Shown here one piece after another: positions 50,375 through 58,510 of a DNA stretch of 64,000 nt. Made by a program: the position numbers and the translations under genes. Under the pieces are notes generated by a model. The model saw nothing but the letters and a program-made list of their open reading frames with translations, was not told where the DNA came from and made no database searches. Source of the stretch: Streptomyces sp. PR69 (GTDB taxonomy: Bacteria; Actinomycetota; Actinomycetes; Streptomycetales; Streptomycetaceae); the NCBI RefSeq assembly GCF_026420845.1, contig NZ_JAOWCB010000010.1, forward strand, positions 62,001 to 126,000, given 5' to 3'. Numbering within the stretch: the stretch's first letter is position 1; each line of letters starts with the position of its first letter.

Positions 50375-50473
50375 GTGGCGGTGCTCGGCAGACGCGGCAC
50401 CTGGGAGAGCCGCACCGAGGCGAAGGTCCCGGCACCCGCGGACATCGCCGCTCGGCTGGGCATCGATGTGTGA
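50375..50473 (+). pseudogene. Fragment of a GntR/UTRA-type regulator
   Basis: A 32-residue frame from GTG 50375 reads AVLGRRGTWESRTEAKVPAP, then ADIAARLGIDV and a stop. This resembles the linker and start of the UTRA domain in GntR regulators (typically ADVPAPADIAARLGI). The DNA-binding domain and the rest of UTRA are missing, so it is a scar. About 190 bp after it (50474–50664) holds no gene; a TATAGT hexamer at 50613–50618 may serve DLW-39. Confidence 0.5.
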
Positions 50474-50664
50474 CGCCTGACTGGTGGCCTGCCCAGGCCA
50501 CTTGCGGTACAGGCCGCGATGCAGAACCACCGCCGCGACGACGAAGGTCATCTCGGTGATCAGAGCGCCAGTTGGCCTGCACGCAGGTCACCGAACGGTA
50601 TCGATCGGTGTGTATAGTCGAGCGCCAGAAGTCCTCATACGTCAAGGAAAGACGAGGTCGCGCG

Positions 50665-50799
50665 GTGAAGAAGCTTCTCCTGGTCGCACTGGCCGCCATC
50701 GGCGGGCTCCTCGTGTACCGCCAGATCCAGGCGGATCGCGCCGAGCAGGATCTGTGGACGGAGGCGACCGACTCCGTGCCCGCAGGTTCCGGTGTGTGA
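50665..50799 (+). CDS. DLW-39 family small protein
   Basis: 44 residues: a single hydrophobic helix (KKLLLVALAAIGGLLVYRQI) then the family hallmark AEQDLWTEATDSV. Such proteins are conserved near the gyrA/tRNA-Ile/tRNA-Ala region of actinobacteria; function unknown. The GTG at 50665 has GACGAGG upstream. Followed by a strong terminator. Confidence 0.9.
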   Translation: MKKLLLVALAAIGGLLVYRQIQADRAEQDLWTEATDSVPAGSGV

Positions 50800-50819
50800 G
50801 ACACAACGTCCTTGGATCG

Positions 50820-50852
50820 AAAGCCCCGGTCGCGAACAGCGGCCGGGGCTTT
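50820..50852 (+). terminator. Terminator of the DLW-39 gene
   Basis: A 10-bp stem AAAGCCCCGG/CCGGGGCTTT with a 13-nt loop, ending in TTT. Confidence 0.85.
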
Positions 50853-50919
50853 CTGCTGCCCGATTGTTTGCTGAAGTAAATCATTTGGTTGCTCTGGCGA
50901 ATTAATGATCAGAGGCTGA

Positions 50920-52275
50920 TCAGAGCTGGGCCAGTGCCCAGAACCCCAGGGCGAAGCAGAGCAGCGCGACGATCACGACGGGAACGGCGATCGCGGGCGG
51001 AGGGCCCGGGCGGCGGGTGCGGCGGCTGTGCCGGGGGCCGCGGGTCGTGTACGGGAGGGTGGTGGCGGCGGTCGGAGCCGGTGCCGGTGCCGGAGCCGAG
51101 GGTGGTGTCGATGCCGGAGGCGGCGGCGGAGGCGGCGGCTCGGGGGCCGGTTCCGGCGCGGGGGGTACGGGCTGCGGGGGACGGGCCGGCTGGGGCGGGA
51201 GCGGCGGCGGTGTGGCGGGCGGCTGCTGCGGCGGTGGCGGACACGGAGGCAGCGTCCCGGTGCGCGTCGGCGCATACGGCTGTGAGCCAGGCCCCTGCGG
51301 CCCCTGAGGCGCCGACGGGGGCGTCGGCGGCAGCCCGACGTCCGGCACATGGCGGCCGGGCGCCTGGAGCGGAGAGGGCGTCTGGAGCGCGCCCGCCAGC
51401 GGGCCGTCGGGGCCGAACCCCGGCGGCAGCGGACCGATTTGGTCGAAGACCTCCACCGGCTCCTCGTCGTCCCGGCCCTCGGGAAGCAGCTCGACCGCCG
51501 TCGCCAGCGCCTTGCGTGCGCCCGTCGCCGTACGGAACCGGTCCTGCGGATCCGGCTGCAGCAGCCCGGCGAGCACCTGCCACAGCGGCTCCGGGACGCC
51601 TTCGGGGGGCCCGGGCGTGCCGTGGTCGGTGAAGTGCCGGACCAGCGCCTCGGCGTCCGGTCGCCGCCCGCTCAGCAGATACAGCGCCACCAGGCCCACC
51701 GCGAAGAGGTCGGCCGTGAAGTCCGGCTCCGCGCCCAGCATCTGCTCGGGGGCGAAGTAACCGGGCGTCCCCATCACATAGTTGGTCTCGGTGAGCCGCG
51801 GCTCGCCCTTGCGCATGGAGATCCCGAAGTCGGACAGCCGCAGATGCGGCCGTCCGGCCCCGGTCGCCTCCAGGAGGATGTTGGCCGGCTTGATGTCGCG
51901 GTGCACGACCCCTTCCGCGTGCACGGCGGCCAGACCGGCCAGCAGCTGGTCGAGCAGGGTGCAGACCAGGCGCGGCGGGAGCGGGCCGTAGTCGCCGATC
52001 ACATGGGCCAGCGACCCCCCGCTCACCAGGTCCATGGTGAACAGGACCTTGTCGTCGTCCGCCGCCCAGCTCGCCGGGGCGAGGACATGCGGATGATCGA
52101 TGCGCAGGGCCTGCTCGCGCACGAAGCGCAGCAGCGTATGGGCGTCGCTCTGCTGGAGCACCTTGGCCGCCACATAGCGCCGCCGCCGGTGGTCCCAGGC
52201 GCGCCAGACCGCGCCCACGCCGCCGCGGCCGATGGGGTCGACCAGTTCGTACCGCCCGGCGAAGACCTCACCCAT
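50920..52275 (-). CDS. Membrane-anchored Ser/Thr protein kinase (PknB-like)
   Basis: 451 residues. The N-terminal kinase domain (about 8–270) has GRGGVGAVWRAWD, AAKVL (Lys), HRDIKPANILLE, SDFGIS and GTPGYFAPEQM, all catalytic motifs intact. A very Pro-rich juxtamembrane region (about 300–420) precedes one C-terminal helix, IAVPVVIVALLCFALGFWAL, with almost nothing outside. It thus lacks a PASTA or other sensor domain. It lies 47 nt downstream of the HTH gene on the same strand; the two may form an operon. Confidence 0.93.
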   Translation of the reverse strand: MGEVFAGRYELVDPIGRGGVGAVWRAWDHRRRRYVAAKVLQQSDAHTLLRFVREQALRIDHPHVLAPASWAADDDKVLFTMDLVSGGSLAHVIGDYGPLPPRLVCTLLDQLLAGLAAVHAEGVVHRDIKPANILLEATGAGRPHLRLSDFGISMRKGEPRLTETNYVMGTPGYFAPEQMLGAEPDFTADLFAVGLVALYLLSGRRPDAEALVRHFTDHGTPGPPEGVPEPLWQVLAGLLQPDPQDRFRTATGARKALATAVELLPEGRDDEEPVEVFDQIGPLPPGFGPDGPLAGALQTPSPLQAPGRHVPDVGLPPTPPSAPQGPQGPGSQPYAPTRTGTLPPCPPPPQQPPATPPPLPPQPARPPQPVPPAPEPAPEPPPPPPPPASTPPSAPAPAPAPTAATTLPYTTRGPRHSRRTRRPGPPPAIAVPVVIVALLCFALGFWALAQL

Positions 52276-52322
52276 CGCGCTGCGCCCGCTCCCAGTCCTG
52301 TCGTGGAGGCGTGCCGCCCCGG

Positions 52323-52868
52323 TCAGCTCTGGTGCGCCTCGTAGTGCGCGACCGCCTCCGCGGTGCGCCCGGCGCCGTACACCCGGAGGAACTCTGCCAG
52401 CTCCGGGTGGGTCGGGGCGAGAGAGTCCGCGGCATCGATGATGTCGCCGGCCGCCGAGACGGAGCGCAGCAGCGACTGGATCTCACGGACCACCCGGCGC
52501 ACGGTGGGCGCGCCGGAACTGCTGGTGGACTGGCTGGGGGCGGTCAGGACGGAGCCGCCCTGGGACTTCTTGATCTCCTCCATCCGGTCCGTGGCCTCGA
52601 CGGCGCTCACACTGCCGTCGGCGACCTGCCCCGCCAGCTCCTGCAGCGCCTGCACGCGCTGCACCACCGCGGGGTTGCCGATCTTCGCCCGCTGCCCGCT
52701 CATCAGCTGCGACAGCATCGGGGCCGACAGTCCCAGCACCGCCGCGAGCCGGGCCTGATTGAGCCCGAGATCATCGATCAGCCGCCGGAAGAGCGCCCCC
52801 AGCGGCTCCCCGTACCAACTGCGCTGCAGCTCTCTGGCTCTGGCGGTCGTGTCCTGTGCGGCATCCAT
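52323..52868 (-). CDS. XRE-like helix-turn-helix DNA-binding protein
   Basis: 181 residues. The N-terminal HTH reads LGLNQARLAAVLGLSAPMLS, then QLMSGQRAKIGNPAVVQRVQ at about 34–70. The C-terminal half is helical and unassigned, ending in a DIIDAADSLAPTHPELAEFL region. The ATG at 52868 (MDAAQDTT) has GGGGAG before it and is preferred over the in-frame ATG at 52892. It lies upstream of the kinase, so it may be a target or regulator of it (inference). Confidence 0.85.
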   Translation of the reverse strand: MDAAQDTTARARELQRSWYGEPLGALFRRLIDDLGLNQARLAAVLGLSAPMLSQLMSGQRAKIGNPAVVQRVQALQELAGQVADGSVSAVEATDRMEEIKKSQGGSVLTAPSQSTSSSGAPTVRRVVREIQSLLRSVSAAGDIIDAADSLAPTHPELAEFLRVYGAGRTAEAVAHYEAHQS

Positions 52869-53044
52869 AGCGTCTCCCCATCGCTTCCCCAAAGCGGCTT
52901 CGCTGCTGCGAACCTAGACGAGCATCTTACGGAGCGTGGTCGTGGGGCGGGAGTCCCAATCCCTTTGCAGGATCCCCGGGGGTAACCGGTACTCTGTTCT
53001 GCGGCGGCGGCCGGGAGTCTTCCCGCGGCTGCGCCGACCCTTCC

Positions 53045-53117
53045 GGGGCCTTAGCTCAGTTGGTAGAGCGCTGTCTTTGCATGGCAGATGTCAGGGGTTC
53101 GACTCCCCTAGGCTCCA
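53045..53117 (+). tRNA. tRNA-Ala (TGC)
   Basis: A 73-nt cloverleaf: acceptor GGGGCCT with AGGCTCC (one G-T pair), D-arm AGCTCAGTTGGTAGAGC, anticodon loop TTTGCAT (TGC at 53078–53080), T-arm GGGGTTCGACTCCCC, discriminator A. CCA is not encoded. Confidence 0.97.
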
Positions 53118-53126
53118 CTGTTAAAT

Positions 53127-53167
53127 GCCCTCTGACCTGCGGAAACGCGGTTTCGGAGGGCGTTTTT
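53127..53167 (+). terminator. Terminator after tRNA-Ala
   Basis: Stem GCCCTC/GAGGGC with internal secondary pairing, then a five-T run. Confidence 0.75.
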
Positions 53168-53222
53168 CGTGGGCTTCGGCGAACCGCCTGCTTGCGTGTA
53201 GACGTGGGCGTTTACTCGCTTC

Positions 53223-53486
53223 ATGTCCGATGCCATGATCCGAGTGCCAGCTGAGGCACGAGCCCGTCTCGCGGTCATCGCGGAGTCCCGGGGTACGCCG
53301 ATCCGCTCGCTGGTGCAGGAGCTCGCGGAGACGAGGCTCACGGATGAGGAACGGCGTGAGCGTGCGGAGCGGACACGCGCCTACCTGGCGGAGCATGTCG
53401 GTGTCGAGGTGAGTGACGAGGAGAGCGCGGCGATGGGCCGCAAGTTGCGTGATGCCTTCGCGGGGCAGGAGAGCGCCGCCGCGTGA
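53223..53486 (+). CDS. Ribbon-helix-helix-like antitoxin
   Basis: 87 residues. The N-terminus (AMIRVPAEARARLAVIAESRGTPIRSLV) resembles RHH antitoxins that bind DNA as dimers. A charged helical C-terminus would cover the toxin. The stop overlaps the next start as GTGA, the usual antitoxin–toxin coupling. The ribosome site is weak; an ATG four codons in is an alternative. It lies directly after tRNA-Ala. Confidence 0.7.
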   Translation: MSDAMIRVPAEARARLAVIAESRGTPIRSLVQELAETRLTDEERRERAERTRAYLAEHVGVEVSDEESAAMGRKLRDAFAGQESAAA

Positions 53487-53599
53487 TCCAGCACCCCCTC
53501 GTCCTGGACGCGCCCACGCCGCTTGCCCTGTCGGGGAACGCACGTTACCAGCGCTGGCGGGCGTGGTACCCATGCGGCCAAGCCATCTCCGACCAGTGA
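53483..53599 (+). pseudogene. Truncated PIN-type toxin
   Basis: GTG 53483 opens a 38-codon frame with HPLVLDAPTPLALSGNARYQ. This looks like the first strand and helix of a PIN ribonuclease (LDA-x-x-LLAL with the first acidic residue). It then runs into unrelated sequence and stops at 53599. A full PIN domain needs about 130 residues, so the toxin is inactive and the antitoxin an orphan. Confidence 0.5.
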
Positions 53600-53614
53600 G
53601 GGCGGGAGTCAGGG

Positions 53615-54652
53615 GTGCTCGACCAGGTGAACGGTCAGTGGCCGGTGGGCTGGAGCATCGCCACGTTCGTCATCGCCGGCGCGGCCACGGTCGTCTGCGG
53701 GGTCCGGCTCACCGCCCTCGGGGACACACTGGCAGACCGGACCGGCTGGGGCGAGGCGCTGTTCGGTGCGGTGTTCTTCGGGCTGGCGACGTCCCTGTCG
53801 GGGATCGTGATGACCGCCGTGAGCGCGGCGGACGGACATCCCCAGCTGGCCTACGGCAATGCGGTGGGCGGTATCGCCGCACAGACGCTCGCCGTGGCAG
53901 TCGCCGACGCGGTCTATCGCGGGGTGAATCTGGAGCACGCGGCGGCGTCGTCACAGAACCTGCTGTTCGGCTGTCTGCTGCTGGCCCTGCTGGGCATCGC
54001 GCTCATGGCGTCTTTCGGACCGCAGGCGACGGTCATGGGGGTGCACCCGGCGTCCGCGGTCCTGATCGCCTTCTACCTCGGGGCGCTGCGGCTGATCAGG
54101 AGCCGTGAGCGACCGCTGTGGCGTGCCGTTCGCACCGCCGACACGGTGACGGACGTCCCCGACAGCTCCTCCGCGTTCGCCGGGCGGCGTACGGCGGGAA
54201 TCTGGACCGAGTTCGCCGGTGTGGCGATCGTCGTCGTGGTGGGTGGCTGGGCGGTGGCACAGGCCGCGGAGAGCCTGGTGGCGGGCACCGGCTTGAAGGC
54301 GGGGCTGGTCGGCGCGGTGTTCATGGGCGTGGTCAACGCCCTGCCGGAGACGGTGACCGCCATCGCCGCGGTCCGGCGAGGCGCGGTGACTTTGGCGATC
54401 GCGGCGGTGGTGGGCGGAAACTGCCTCGACGTGCTGAATCTGGCCATCGGCGATCTGGCCTTTCGCGGTGGTTCGCTGTATCAGGCCGCGGGGCCGGACG
54501 AACTGTTCCTGACCAGCGGGGCGCTGGTGATGACCGCCGTACTGCTCGGCGGTCTCCTGGTGCGCCAGCGGCGCGGCTGGGGGCGGCTGGGCTTCGAGGG
54601 GGTTCTGCTCATCGCGGTCTACGCGACCATCGTCGCGGCCTTGGCCGTATGA
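53615..54652 (+). CDS. Sodium/calcium exchanger-like (CaCA) membrane protein
   Basis: 345 residues with about ten hydrophobic helices in two halves joined by a polar loop at about 165–200. Each half contains an alpha-repeat-like motif: GLATSLSGIVMTAVSAADGH, then QLAYGNAVGG (about 49–80), and NALPETVTAIAAVRRGAVTL, then AIAAVVGGNCLDVLNLAIGD (about 233–275). The second repeat carries the PET acidic residue as expected; in the first the Glu is replaced (SLSG), so transport may be altered. The start is GTG 53615. Substrate unproven. Confidence 0.78.
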   Translation: MLDQVNGQWPVGWSIATFVIAGAATVVCGVRLTALGDTLADRTGWGEALFGAVFFGLATSLSGIVMTAVSAADGHPQLAYGNAVGGIAAQTLAVAVADAVYRGVNLEHAAASSQNLLFGCLLLALLGIALMASFGPQATVMGVHPASAVLIAFYLGALRLIRSRERPLWRAVRTADTVTDVPDSSSAFAGRRTAGIWTEFAGVAIVVVVGGWAVAQAAESLVAGTGLKAGLVGAVFMGVVNALPETVTAIAAVRRGAVTLAIAAVVGGNCLDVLNLAIGDLAFRGGSLYQAAGPDELFLTSGALVMTAVLLGGLLVRQRRGWGRLGFEGVLLIAVYATIVAALAV

Positions 54653-54713
54653 CGGCGCCGCACGCGGTGCTCGACGTCTCGTGGGGCAAGCTGAGGCTGA
54701 CCGGCGCCCTTGG

Positions 54714-54959
54714 TCAGCGGCGGGCTTTGAACCGGTCCAGCCCCGCGACGCCCAGGGCGGCCAGGCCGGTCTGGAGGGCCAGCTCGATCCAGTCGACGCC
54801 CCTGGTGCCGGCTACTTTGAGCCCGGCCGCGACGCCCGTGCCGGCGAACGCGGCGGCGATGCCGACGAGGATCGTCCACAGCACACCGATGCGCTGGCGA
54901 CCTGGCACGACGAGGCGGCCCAGGACACCGACGACGACACCGATGACGATGCCGGTCAC
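54714..54959 (-). CDS. GlsB/YeaQ/YmgE-type small membrane protein, 5' end damaged
   Basis: 81 residues from GTG 54959: VTGIVIGVVVGVLGRLVVPG, then RQRIGVLWTILVGIAAAFAG and a third helix region. This is the transglycosylase-associated/GlsB family. The homologous N-terminus appears to begin earlier: TEISGIISAI lies upstream in the same frame but has no start codon before a stop at about 55003, and an ATG at 55020 is out of frame. Either GTG 54959 is used or a frameshift removed the true start. Function in the family is unclear (stress-associated). Confidence 0.7.
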   Translation of the reverse strand: MTGIVIGVVVGVLGRLVVPGRQRIGVLWTILVGIAAAFAGTGVAAGLKVAGTRGVDWIELALQTGLAALGVAGLDRFKARR

Positions 54960-55019
54960 GATGGCGCTGATGATGCCGGAGATCTCCGTGCCAGCCTCTC
55001 GTCACCGGGCCTCTGCATG

Positions 55020-55949
55020 TCAGGTGTTCCCTGAGGCGGACGGAGCACTCCCCTCCGTCGTGTTCGCGCGGGGCACAGGCAGGCGTTCCAGGCTCCCCTC
55101 CAACTCGTCGAGGGCTCGTCGTGCTTCGGCGATACGGTCGCGCAGCTCCCGGTCGCGGGAATCCGCCGCTTCTGCGGCCGGCGGATCCGGCTCGTTCCCG
55201 GCCAGCTCGTCCCGCTCCAGCTCGCGGGCTTCGTCGAGGGAGGTGATGACGACCCCGATGAGGACGTTGACCAGGACGAAGGAGGCGAGCAGGACGTAGG
55301 AGGCGTAGTAGAGGATGCTCCAGCGGGAGATCTCCAGACCGTCGCGGACGATGTCGCCCAGTCCGTCCAGGGTCATCAGGAGGAAGAGCGTGAGGACGGC
55401 GCGGCCGAGGGAGCCGTAGTGCTCGGGGTCGTCGTCGGCGAAGAAGACCCAGCCGACCATGGCGTACACATACAGCAGCAGCGCGCCGACCAGCAGGAAG
55501 CTCACCGTGCCGGGCAGGCTGCGCGCCACCGCGGCGAGCACGATGCGCAGTTGGGGCAGGAATCGGGCGGCGCGCAGCACGCGGGCGAGACGCAGCAGCC
55601 GCAGGACAGTGGCGTTCTCGCGGACGGCGGGCAGGAAGGCGGACAGGACGACGGCGAGGTCGAACAGGTTCCACGGGTCGCGGAAGAAGCCCTTCGGCCG
55701 GTCGGCGTGGGCGCCGGCGCGCAGGAGGATTTCGACCGTGAAGGCGGCCAGGAAGCCGTATTCGATCAGTTTCAGCTCATCCTGCCACCGGTGGACGACG
55801 CTGGCGTATGTCTCCACACCGAGGACGACTGCGTTGGCGAGGATGAGCCCGAAGACGGCGACGGCGAACCAGCGGGCTTCGGTCACGGCCCGGCAGCGGC
55901 GGGCCACTGTCTGCCGGGCGGTTAAGCGTTCGGTCCCGTTGTGCGTCAT
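55020..55949 (-). CDS. Voltage-gated cation channel (bacterial NaV-like)
   Basis: 309 residues with six transmembrane segments. S1 is at about 25–45; S4 reads RLLRLARVLRAARFLPQLR with regularly spaced arginines (about 117–135). The pore region LFLLMTLDGLGDIVRDG at about 185–205 carries TLDGLG at the position of the NaChBac filter TLESWS, so an Asp replaces the Glu. S6 is ASFVLVNVLIGVVITSLDEA. The C-terminus has a coiled coil (RDRELRDRIAEARRALDELE, then GSLERL). Ion selectivity is open. It is a single 6-TM subunit that would form a tetramer. Confidence 0.88.
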   Translation of the reverse strand: MTHNGTERLTARQTVARRCRAVTEARWFAVAVFGLILANAVVLGVETYASVVHRWQDELKLIEYGFLAAFTVEILLRAGAHADRPKGFFRDPWNLFDLAVVLSAFLPAVRENATVLRLLRLARVLRAARFLPQLRIVLAAVARSLPGTVSFLLVGALLLYVYAMVGWVFFADDDPEHYGSLGRAVLTLFLLMTLDGLGDIVRDGLEISRWSILYYASYVLLASFVLVNVLIGVVITSLDEARELERDELAGNEPDPPAAEAADSRDRELRDRIAEARRALDELEGSLERLPVPRANTTEGSAPSASGNT

Positions 55950-56082
55950 CGGGTGTGCCCAGCTCCCTTACCGGCATGTCGTACGGCGTCCCGCCGGAAG
56001 TGGATCTTAATGAGGGCGCACCTTTGACCGGTGTCTGCCGTGTGAACTCCGGTTGTGGGGCGGCTGTTGAGCATCCACGGTT

Positions 56083-56126
56083 CCTTGCCCGTCCCCACGG
56101 CGGCTGCCTGACGGGGACGGACAAGG
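56083..56126 (-). terminator. Terminator of the CNNM/CBS gene pair
   Basis: 13-bp arms with one G-T pair at 56083–56095 and about 56114–56126, just beyond the stop of the 56133 gene on the reverse strand. Confidence 0.6.
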
Positions 56127-56132
56127 GGTGCC

Positions 56133-57152
56133 TCACGCCACCTGCGGGTGCAGGAGCCTGGCCAGCAGGTCGTCCAGTGTGACCATGCCGGTGAGCCGTC
56201 CGCTGTCGTCGCGTACGACGGCGAAAGAGGCGCGGCGGCGGCGCAGCTGCTCGATGGCGTGGCTCACGGTGTCCCGCGCGGTCAGTTCCGGTACCGGGCG
56301 GGCGAGTTCCCGTGCGGTGGCGGTGCGGCCGCGCCCGCGCGCGATGAGTGCGTCGCGGGCGTGGACGGAGCCGACGACCAGCGGTCCGTCGCGGACCAGC
56401 AGGCGGCTGTGATCGTGCTCGGCTGCGGTCGCGAGGATGGCGTCGAGGCCGGCGTCGGCGGGCACCGCGGTGATCTCGGCGGCCGGGATCTGGAGGTCCC
56501 CCACCGGCGTCTGGGGCTCGGTGAGCGAGTTGGTGATCAGCTCGGAGTCGTCCTTGCTGATCAGGCCGAGCCGCTCGGACTCCTCCACCAGGTGGGTGAG
56601 CTGTTCGCGGTTGTGGACCGAGGTCAGCTCGTCGCGCGGGGTGACCCGGCACAGCCGTACCAGACTGTTGCTCACCTTGTTGAGCACCCAGATCAGCGGA
56701 CGCACCGCCGCCACCACGCCCCGGAAAGGCGGTGAGAGCAGCATCGCGGAGCGCTCGGGGTGGGCGATGGCCCAGGACTTGGGCGCCATCTCGCCGACCA
56801 CCATGTGCAGGAACACCACGACGATCATGGCGACGGCGAAAGCGATGCCGTAGCTGAGGGCGGTGGGCAGGCCGAGTCTGTGCAGCAGCGGGTCGAGTTC
56901 GTGTGAGATCGCGGGCTTGGACACCGAGCCCAGGCCAAGCGTGCACACGGTGATGCCGAGCTGGGCGCCGGCCAGCATCAGCGACAGCTCACGCATTCCG
57001 GCGAGTGCCGCCTTGGCGCCGCGCGCGCCTTCGGCCGCGGATTTCTCCATGCGGTGCCGTTTGGCGGCGACCAGCGCGAACTCGGCGGCGACGAAGAATC
57101 CGCTGCCGATCAGCAGCAGGACGGTGACGAAGAGCGCCATCGGGAAACTCAT
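56133..57152 (-). CDS. CNNM/hemolysin C-like transporter with CBS domains (second of pair)
   Basis: 339 residues. The DUF21 membrane domain (about 1–195) starts LFVTVLLLIGSGFFVAAEFA and includes GAQLGITVCTLGLGSVSKPA and VVVFLHMVVGEMAPKSWAIA. Two CBS domains follow (DLQIPAAEITAVPADAGLDA, then LDDLLARLL near the end). It lacks the CorC_HlyC C-terminal domain seen in its partner. ATG 57152 overlaps the upstream gene's stop (57149) by 4 nt. The family transports or senses Mg2+/divalent cations; here substrate is inferred only. Confidence 0.88.
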   Translation of the reverse strand: MSFPMALFVTVLLLIGSGFFVAAEFALVAAKRHRMEKSAAEGARGAKAALAGMRELSLMLAGAQLGITVCTLGLGSVSKPAISHELDPLLHRLGLPTALSYGIAFAVAMIVVVFLHMVVGEMAPKSWAIAHPERSAMLLSPPFRGVVAAVRPLIWVLNKVSNSLVRLCRVTPRDELTSVHNREQLTHLVEESERLGLISKDDSELITNSLTEPQTPVGDLQIPAAEITAVPADAGLDAILATAAEHDHSRLLVRDGPLVVGSVHARDALIARGRGRTATARELARPVPELTARDTVSHAIEQLRRRRASFAVVRDDSGRLTGMVTLDDLLARLLHPQVA

Positions 57153-58510
57153 GCCGACTCCTCCTCACGGGCTTCGTCATGGGTGGCGTCGGGATCGGGC
57201 AGCCGCTCCAGGCGGACGCGCTCGGGCACGTGCCGGTCGAGGGTGCGTACGTCGATCACCGCGCCGCCGCCCTCGGGCAGCGGGACGGTGAGCCGGTCCC
57301 CGACGGTGGGGAAACGGCCGAGCCGGTCGATGATCAGGCCGGCCACGGTGTCGTAGTCCTCCTCCTCGGGCAGTTCGATGCCGGTGGCCTCGGCCACCTC
57401 GTCCAGGCGGCGGCCGGCGTCCACCAGCCAGCCCTGCCCGTCCGCGACCGCGACCTCGATGACGATGTCGGACTCATCCGCGATGTCGCCGACCAGTTCC
57501 TCGGCGATGTCCTCGAAGGTGACGATGCCGGACACGCCGCCGTGCTCGTCCAGGACCACGGCGAACTCGTCGCCGGACGAACGCATCTGCTCCACCGCGT
57601 CCGGAAGGGGCAGGGTGTCCGGCAGCAGCAGCGGGCGCCGGGCCAGCGCGCCCGCGGTCGTGGCGGTCATGCGGCTGGCGGGCAGCCGCATCAGTTCACG
57701 TACGCCGAGGACGCCGTAGACGTCGTCGGGGTGGTCGCCGAGGATGGGGTAGGTGGAGTGGCCGTGCTTGCCGATGAGGTCGATCGCCTCGGCGGCGGTG
57801 GCGTCCTTGCGGACGAAGACGGCGTCCACGCGCGGCACCATCACCTCGTCCAGCGTCCGGTCGGAGAACTCCAGCGCGTGGTCCAGCAGCGCGGCGGTGT
57901 CCTTGGGCAGCTGGCCCTGCTCGTGGGACTCGCCGATCAGGTGGCCGAGCTCCTCCAGGGTGGCGCCGTGGTGCAGTTCCTCCACGGGCTCGATGCCGAC
58001 CTTGCGCAGCAGCTTGTTCGCGGCGCCGTCGAAGACGTGCACGACGGGGCCGACGACGTTCAGGTACGCGAGCGTGGAGGCGGCCAGGGACTTCGCCAGC
58101 CGCTCCGGCACGGCGATGGCCAGGTTCTTCGGCGCCAGCTCGCCGAGGACCATCTGCACGACGGTCGCCCCGACGAATGCGAGCACCACCGAGATGGCGC
58201 TCACCGCGGCGTCGGGCATCCCGAGGCCGGACAGCGCGGGCTTGAGCAGCGCGGACACCGAGGGTTCGGCGATGAAGCCGACGACCAGGCCGGTCACGGT
58301 GATGCCGAGCTGGGCTCCCGAAAGCATGAACGACAGCCGCTCCAGCACCTTCAGAGCGCGAGCGGCCTTCTCGTCCCCGGCAGCGGCCTCACGAGCCAGG
58401 GCGAGCCGGTCGGCGGAGACATAGGCGAATTCCTGGGCGACGAAGTAGCCCGTGCCGGCGGTCAGGACGAAGACGGCCAGCAGGCCCAGCCAGGCTTCCA
58501 CGGCACTCAT
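57149..58510 (-). CDS. CNNM/hemolysin C-like transporter with CBS and CorC_HlyC domains
   Basis: 453 residues. DUF21 (about 1–200) has FVLTAGTGYFVAQEFAYVSA, GAQLGITVTGLVVGFIAEPS and VLGELAPKNLAIAVPERLAK. A CBS pair (about 220–345) reads TLDEVMVPRVDAVFV and EFAVVLDEHGGVSGIVTFED. The C-terminal CorC_HlyC domain (about 360–440) reads EDYDTVAGLIIDRLGRFPTV. It is translationally coupled to the shorter paralogue downstream, which suggests a heteromeric complex. Confidence 0.9.
   Translation of the reverse strand: MSAVEAWLGLLAVFVLTAGTGYFVAQEFAYVSADRLALAREAAAGDEKAARALKVLERLSFMLSGAQLGITVTGLVVGFIAEPSVSALLKPALSGLGMPDAAVSAISVVLAFVGATVVQMVLGELAPKNLAIAVPERLAKSLAASTLAYLNVVGPVVHVFDGAANKLLRKVGIEPVEELHHGATLEELGHLIGESHEQGQLPKDTAALLDHALEFSDRTLDEVMVPRVDAVFVRKDATAAEAIDLIGKHGHSTYPILGDHPDDVYGVLGVRELMRLPASRMTATTAGALARRPLLLPDTLPLPDAVEQMRSSGDEFAVVLDEHGGVSGIVTFEDIAEELVGDIADESDIVIEVAVADGQGWLVDAGRRLDEVAEATGIELPEEEDYDTVAGLIIDRLGRFPTVGDRLTVPLPEGGGAVIDVRTLDRHVPERVRLERLPDPDATHDEAREEESA

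Noticed and set aside
50294-50551. Reverse reading frame opposite the LysR 3' end
   Set aside because: It overlaps LysR and the GntR fragment; only the first 25 residues look protein-like, and no family was recognised.
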